Shown: one piece after another, positions 58,240-64,000 of the stretch
Numbering within the stretch: the stretch's first letter is position 1
Layout: every line of letters starts with the position of its first letter
Assembly (NCBI GenBank): GCA_947462335.1
Contig: OX381720.1
Coordinates: forward strand, 41,771,152 to 41,835,151
Source of the DNA: Harmothoe impar
Lineage: Eukaryota > Annelida > Polychaeta > Phyllodocida > Polynoidae
DNA: 64,000 bases
Direction: 5' to 3'
Notes under the pieces: generated by a model
Told to the model about the DNA's origin: nothing
Databases searched by the model: none
The model's input: the letters and a program-made list of their open reading frames with translations, nothing else
Program-made: the position numbers and the translations under genes

Positions 58240-59285
58240 AAATCAGTTTCAGCTTCAGTTTACGTATCGGGTTTTGTAACTAACTCTTGTTGATTGCTGT
58301 AGGTCACACCACCTGTTAGATAACACTCCCCAATATATCATGGCCTGTGACATTATAGTTGATTATAAAATTGTTATACCAAACAAAAATTCAAATAAAA
58401 ATCAAGAGGAATTTCAACAAATATTGTCACTTATTGTATGACATTAATGCAGAGGGAAACTGAATACATTGTGCAGTTCAATACTCAGGATTATCTCATT
58501 CGGCTCTCCCTCATGAAATATATAAAATAGCACTATAAACCTATATCTATGCATATGCTTGTCTGATGCAAGAACTAGTTGTGAACCTGAAAGAGTATAC
58601 ATGATTTAAATGCCGATTTTTCACTCTTATGAGCAATGTTAATATGGGCCCAGGTAGCAGAACGGCTGCGCTGCTTCTAATGGGAAATGGATGTTATATG
58701 TATACTAGTATACTGTATTCGACGTAATAAGCGCACAGTGCACTTAAAGAAATATCGTACGCCAAAAAAACAACAGCAAAATTTAATTATGATAGGTGCA
58801 AACCCCCACACCCATTTTCCCCTTTTCCTTGGTGTTGCAGTCCTGTATTCGACATAAAAAGCACACAATGCACTTAACAAAGCATTCTATTCTATTCTAT
58901 TTCTAATTGTTACCTTTTTGACATATTTTGTTATTTTGTTGACCCAATAAAAATCCTGTAAAAAAAGAATCAGCAAACCTATATTCTGTTCCGCTGAGCC
59001 TTTACCTAAAAATGGCATTTGATACGGTAAATCATGCAATATTATCGAGAAAACAGGAGAATACTGGGTTGTAGTACATGTACTCCCTTGTATATACAGT
59101 GTACTTATACTCATGACTACCGGGTATGATGTATTGACTGTATATCAGTTGGGGTCACGAGACTGCTGTAATCAGTTCATCTTATCTAGTTATTAATCGT
59201 CACGACGTCATTTGTATAATGATATAAAGGCAGTTGACGCATACACGTCTAGACCCTATTATATATTGGTGCACTGCAGACACTA
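58240..59285. other. intronic, no gene seen
   Basis: Two related TATTCGACRTAA words followed by GCACACAATGCACTTAA-like sequence at 58,717 and 58,846 are the only internal repeat. 59,531-60,240 and 60,785-61,690 are likewise without a recognisable gene. Confidence 0.55.
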
Positions 59286-59289
59286 TTAG

Positions 59290-59530
59290 ACAGATTAATC
59301 TTTTATATTCCATATGCCATTTGTCGCCATGCAGCCTTGGAGAGGCTATATATACTGGTATTTAAAGTGGGTTGATTCCATGCATCATACCAAGCCTTTG
59401 GGAGTGTATCAACCCCGTGGGGTTGGCATGATGTTTGAATCATGAATGCAGCTATTGGCGAGTTACTCGCTGTATTTATGCATCATGGCAACAAAAGACA
59501 TAGTACACTAAAGCAATATCAAGTTAAGTC
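59290..59530. mobile_element. CCCTTTAAGG hairpin family copy
   Basis: Recognised by GGGAGTGTATCAACCCCGTG and GCATGATG hairpin words; outer ends are lost. Confidence 0.6.
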
Positions 59531-60246
59531 CCATTCAGGCTTCCTTTGATCAGTAAATATAGGACATGAATAACCGTCCAAGCGACACATTATAGCGTTA
59601 CGCCATGGTCAGTGAGCCGTATGTTTAACTACCCCCGTAGACGTTTTTAAAGGGAGAAAAAGGGTGTGTTTAATGCCACCAAACCGACCCTTGCAAAAAA
59701 GTGTTTTATAGGCACATATCTTTAGCAATACTTCTTGTAATTTTACAAAGTACCATGAATGCCCGCGTATAAATTACATCTCACATATAAAATTCACCTG
59801 CATTACATAGGGATTTACTGTAGTCTAGATGTTCTTTATGTGGAACCTGAAACATATTGGTTATTTGTTTTGGACCTAGACGAACACCAGAAGTCATGGG
59901 ACTGTGTAGACTGAGGCGCTGCCAACGTAAACTTTACCTACTACTTCCTAAAGGCGATTTCACATTGGAGCTAACATTGGTACAGAAGAAAAATCAACTG
60001 TGGCGACTACCTACGTCTATGGATATTTCCCATATCAGAGTTGCCACTTCTTCAAAATGAAAATCTACCAAGCAGTTGTTGAAGAGAAAGAACGTATGTG
60101 TGTAGTCACGCAGAAAAGATGCTCGGCGTATTCTATTCATTCCATGGAAGTAAATGTTTGCCATACGATATAAAAAAGCATTTCATGTTAAGATGGTCCA
60201 ACAAATTTCACCCCTTTTGGACAAAAATACACACGACCACACTACA

Positions 60247-60777
60247 GGCTCAGTCTCATGAGTTTGTAACATTTCAAACGTCTTTGACCGGTGCCGTCTT
60301 TGACCGGAGCCGTCTTTGACCGGGTATGTGATTAAAATGAAGAAAAAAGTAGTGTATAGTAAAGAAATGGGTAAATATTTTGTATAATATGTTATAACAC
60401 ATCATTTCGAGGCATTATCTAAAATTGATATATTTCATATATCTATGTTACTGGCTCAGTCTCATGAGTTTGTAACAGTTGAAACGTCTTTGACCGGCGT
60501 CGTCTTTGACCGGTGACGTCTTTGACCTGCTGAAGAAAAAAAGCCCAAAAGTAACCCTTAATATGTGCATTAAAATATATTTTTTTAATTGGGTAAAACA
60601 ACCATAGACTGTTTATTACATGAAGAAGTTGAAGCTTAAATTTCTTTACTATATACTACTTTTTTCTTCATTTTAATCACATACCCGGTCAAAGACGCCA
60701 CCGGTCAAAGACGGCTCCGGTCAAAGACGGCACCGGTCAAAGACGTTTGAAATGTTACAAACTCATGAGACTGAGCC
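60247..60777. mobile_element. GTCTTTGACC inverted-repeat element, copy 2, rearranged
   Basis: Same ends as copy 1 (GGCTCAGTCTCATGAGTTTG), flanked by a 4-base target duplication TACA (60,243-60,246 and 60,778-60,781). A third end with its GTCTTTGACC units sits inside at 60,453-60,530 in left orientation, so one element has inserted into, or been partly duplicated in, another. The outer arms match for about 110 bases. Confidence 0.82.
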
Positions 60778-61691
60778 TACATACTATCGTGTCCGATGTC
60801 CCCTACCCTTCTAATACTACTTCCTTTCCCCTGACCCTCTCCCCGCGTTTAACCTAATTTAGGTCCACCATATTATATTATTCAGGTGTTGTTGCCAGCT
60901 CTTAAACATTAAAGTTTCACCACCACCATCAAAAGGTTACACCCAGGCCAGTCATCATATAGCGCTGTAGATGGCCACCTTATGTAGGCCGCCATTTTGT
61001 CCCCCCACAAGAGTTTCCCACAAACCCATGTATGGCCACGGAGACTAGCGGGAGGGACGCGCTAGTCTGTTTTGACCTGTGATGATACTACAATCTAGTA
61101 TCTACGTTAGATCCTATCTCACTCACTTCTATTGTCACTAAGCGCTATAGTCAGCTGGCTGCTGCGCTATGTGCATGGGCAGGGTGTGGCAGGGCGGTAT
61201 CTACGTCATTCACCACTCTACCTGTATCATGCCCCCTGCAACATCTAGTGGGAGTCAGGGCGGGGATGTTTGATACATGCACATTGCCTGATTTGACCAG
61301 TGAAAAAAAGTCGATCTTTTACTTTACTAGAGGTTACGATGCATTAGCTATTTAAAGTCAAATTCTAAAAATACATTAGGGAATAAACAAAAAAGAACCC
61401 AAGATGTCAGTGAGATATTGAAGAATGGAAAATAAACTTGTTCTTGGAAGGGTTCTTGAATAAATGCTTCTGAATGCATAGTACCTTACTCTGTATAGTA
61501 CATGTATGTAAATAATTCCCAGTATAGGTAGCCCCTATAGACCCTCGAATCTAACCCCACCCTGGATCACATGGCGTATACAGCCTACAGTGCAGCCATT
61601 AACCAGGTCTACAGTGCGGGTATTATGGGCATTATGTCATGCTGAATGGAACTGAAGGCTTGTATCGCTACTCTAGTGGTGGACGGCAGCG

Positions 61692-61942
61692 AGCTTAACA
61701 CTTTAAGGACGACTTGTTGCATGTATTAAACTAAGGAACATCTGCCTTCAGCATGTACAAACACAATACAGGCGAGTAACTGCGTTGGTGCACATTCCAA
61801 CCCGTCGGGAGTGTATCAACCCGATAGCATCAGCATGATGCATGAATGTAGCACCGGTGAGTTTCTGATCAGGGCTGTATGTATGCATCATGACAACAGA
61901 GGGCATATTTCAATAAAGCACTATGCCATTATTTAGGGTTAC
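61692..61942. mobile_element. CCCTTTAAGG hairpin family copy
   Basis: ACACTTTAAGGACGACTTGT to AAGCACTATGCCATTATTTA. Confidence 0.62.
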
Positions 61943-63153
61943 ACACAACACCAATATGGCCAAAGGGAGCAGTAGATGCAGACAGGACAGGGCCGTGTAT
62001 GGCTCCTGTATAGAGCTACCCAGTCAAGCAGTACCTGTAGCCGCATGTCTATTGTTCCCGTGTAGGTCCTTCAGTGTGCGCAGCCATTGATTTTTCTGGG
62101 TGCGGTGTCGGTGCGATAAGCACTAATAATAGGTATAACTGTCGGATGTGTACCGTTCTCACCCTGAGAATATATGCCGAGTTAATATCAGGGAATTATC
62201 TTGTTGGTAGAGAGGTCACCCTAACACATGTACTCGTCTAAAGCACTTTCCCGAGATTTTTTTCTGGATTTTTGTACATTTTTCTGAGATTTTAGGTCTT
62301 TCAATCGTTGGACCTAGACAGGTGCGAGTTTATAAGATTTCTATAGCAGGTTAGAAGGTTAGAATTGCTTTTATTATTTTTTTTTTATCCTTCTGGGTCG
62401 TGTAATACTAAAATCGCCATAATCAGACCCCAGTGGTGCGGCTTATAGGATCGGCCCAAAGTCTAGGTGCGGCTTGTACGCGAGTTAGGCTTATACACAA
62501 AGTTTTACAGTACCAATCGATAAGCCATTATATGGGGACTGTAACTCTTATCATCTTCTGTACATGTGTTGACTACCAGTGTAATTGCCTTCACCCTAGA
62601 CTAACAAGCCAGTCCAGCACATTATCTAAAGCCTATTGTGCGGAGAAGCAGATCTATCGAGGAGTTATCGAACAGGCGACAGGCCGGGCTACTCGCATAT
62701 AATGTATTCAGCAACCATGTTGTGCTTGTTGCTTCTTTAATATATCACAGACAATGATATCACACAGTGTGTGTTACCAGAGACTAGCCCCTGGTGTTTC
62801 TGTACTATCTCTGGTGTTGCTAGGTCTGTCTGCGGTACCACATACTTGTATCAATCTATCTTTAAATTACAGTGGCAAAACTTCATCAATTTTGCTGCAC
62901 CCTTTCGTGGGAGAACAAAACATCCAGTTGGCTGTTATGTATATTATATATGGACATGCTGGTACTGTCATATCCAGTAGTAACCCTTTAAGGACAGCAT
63001 AATGCATTGGTGCATACATGCAGCCGTGGCGAGTAACATACCCTTGGTGCATTCATCCTGACCCTACCCCTACCCCAGGCCTACACATGTACAGGGTGGA
63101 TACACTCCTGAAGGGTCAGCATGATCGATGTAAATACTAATGCAGCACTGGTT

Positions 63154-63597
63154 AGGCCCAAAAAAAAAGGTGTGTTTCAGGTTACATAGTCTGAAAATCT
63201 AGGTAGGGTAGGTCGGATTTTTTTAATTTTTTTTTTTTTTTAATTTTTTTTTTTTTTTACTTTTTTACTTTGGCCTTTAAAGTACCCAGCACTGACTCAT
63301 CGACAACGGTGTTGATTCGTGAACTATCAAATTGACTCTAAAATAACCCCAAAATTGTTTTATAAAGACAAATTGATCCCATGGCCTGAAAAGTACCTAA
63401 AAATTGACTCGCAAACTACAGCACTGACTCGCCAACACTGGCATCGACTCGTGGACCATCAAACTGACTCTGAAATAGCCCCAAAATTACTTAGAATATA
63501 CTTTTTTTTTTCAAAATTGGATAAAAATTTCTAGGGTCGGCCCTGTTTTTCTAGGTAGGGTCGGGTAACCTGAAAAACACCTCTTTTTTTTTGGCCT
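63154..63597. mobile_element. TTAGGCCAAAAAAA foldback element, copy 2
   Basis: Same ends as copy 1. The interior has two ATTGACTC/GACTCGT-rich stretches and AT homopolymers. It is inserted within a CCCTTTAAGG hairpin, whose halves are at 62,983-63,150 and 63,600-63,710. Confidence 0.7.
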
Positions 63598-63728
63598 TAG
63601 TTACCAGTGAGTTACTGGCGACTCACCTCTGCTGCATTTGTGCATCATGATGACAGAATGAACATGATGTCATATCAGGGGGCATCATGTCGTCCGGAGA
63701 GGGTTAATGATAAGTTGTTTGTACTCAC

Positions 63729-63857
63729 CGTGAGCTGTGGCGTTGACGTCAGCGCCGTTCTCCAGGAGGATCTGTAAGGTGTCGAGGTGGCCGAAGTGGG
63801 CGGCGTACATCACCGCTGTACGACCAAGTCCGTCCAGCTCCAACACTGCCCCATCAT
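63729..63857 (-). CDS. ankyrin gene exon 1 (first visible), one ankyrin repeat
   Basis: Residues 1-43. Acceptor TTTGTAG, donor CACG|GTGAGT, phase 1 at both ends, 129 bases. Encodes GRTAVMYAAHFGHLDTLQ and continues to NGADVNATAH, a textbook ankyrin repeat. Joined to exon 2 the split codon becomes Asp, and the next repeat (GSTAVHRAC) starts exactly 33 residues after GRTAVMYAA. That register is the evidence that the 44-kb intron joins these two exons directly. Earlier exons are outside the window. Confidence 0.93.
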
Positions 63858-64000
63858 CTACAAAGGACACATAGAGTCATACTTTTAGTATCTACATGTA
63901 ATAATATTGAGTATTAGATAGTCAATCATCACTCCTGCATAGCTTTGAGCAATTCTCCAATATGCATCAAGCTGTATCTGAGTGCACCACCTGATGTTTC

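Larger units (their letters stand above)
19745..63728 (-). other. 43,984-base intron of the ankyrin gene
   Basis: Donor CACG|GTGAGT at its right end, acceptor ATGTTACAG at its left end, phase 1. It is at least 20 times longer than any other intron seen in this gene. It contains an intronless galactosyltransferase gene on the opposite strand, a complete DIRS-order retrotransposon, two minisatellites and many inverted-repeat elements. No other ankyrin-type exon was found inside it. Confidence 0.85.
4436..63857 (-). other. ankyrin-repeat protein gene, 3' part (gene span)
   Basis: Span of a multi-exon gene whose 5' end is beyond the right edge. Fourteen exons plus two alternative last exons were read by hand; each has an AG acceptor and GT donor, and the phases match at every junction, giving one open frame of at least 1,001 residues. 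Residue numbers in the exon entries count from the first visible codon. Residues 1 to about 265 are ankyrin repeats, which are protein-binding scaffolds; several end in W-x-HW-type helices (IHWAC, MHWSV) as in inversin-like proteins. The rest is low-complexity and probably disordered: proline-rich, RS/K-rich basic and acidic blocks, with a possible nuclear signal SKRKR in exon 7. No enzyme domain is seen. I cannot name the orthologue; an inversin- or ANKRD-like scaffold is the closest description, and any nuclear or ciliary role is inference. Confidence 0.85.

Noticed and set aside
1..64000. CRISPR array, operon or bacterial system
   Set aside because: Introns, poly-purine/pyrimidine tracts and animal-type transposons show this is eukaryotic nuclear DNA. 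The tandem repeats lack the unique-spacer pattern of CRISPR arrays.

Overview
The window looks like animal nuclear DNA: GC-rich exons with GT-AG introns lie in AT-rich non-coding sequence packed with short hairpin transposons. An intronless beta-1,3-galactosyltransferase, a DIRS-order retrotransposon and very dense MITE-like hairpins suggest a marine invertebrate deuterostome. A lancelet (Branchiostoma) is my best guess, but nothing here proves it.

Main gene (minus strand, 63.86 to 4.44 kb): the 3' part of a large ankyrin-repeat gene. I could chain 14 exons plus two alternative last exons in one open frame with compatible splice phases at every junction. They encode at least 1,001 residues: six or more ankyrin repeats (exons 1-6) followed by a long disordered tail with proline-, lysine/arginine- and acid-rich blocks (exons 7-15). 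The first exons lie beyond the right edge. Introns in the 4-20 kb part are 0.27-2.0 kb, but the intron between the first two visible exons is 43,984 bases, two thirds of the window.

The giant intron (19,745-63,728) holds one nested host gene and many mobile elements. The nested gene is a single-exon GT31-type beta-1,3-galactosyltransferase on the plus strand (54,939-56,159). The largest transposon is a complete, apparently intact DIRS-order element (38,143-44,019) with gag, reverse transcriptase/RNase H and tyrosine recombinase genes and Ngaro/PAT-style split direct repeats. It sits inside a larger inverted-repeat element (about 38,085-46,555) filled with copies of the palindromic word TAGTCCCCAGGACTA.

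Several other elements share that architecture: terminal inverted repeats often starting CACTG, and an interior built from many copies of one short word that runs one way on the left and as its reverse complement on the right. They are at 29,027-29,876 (TGCTGTA), 33,728-36,535 (TAGTCAC, then CTACCCC), 51,223-51,901 (GGTCATCA) and 57,168-58,231 (CAGTAGTG-like). This set is the most unusual feature of the window. A second abundant family, a roughly 250-base double hairpin starting CCCTTTAAGG, occurs about 26 times, mostly outside 32-59 kb. Minisatellites lie at 24.6-25.6 kb (29-base unit) and 30.4-31.2 kb (46-base unit). No rRNA gene, CRISPR array or convincing functional tRNA was seen.
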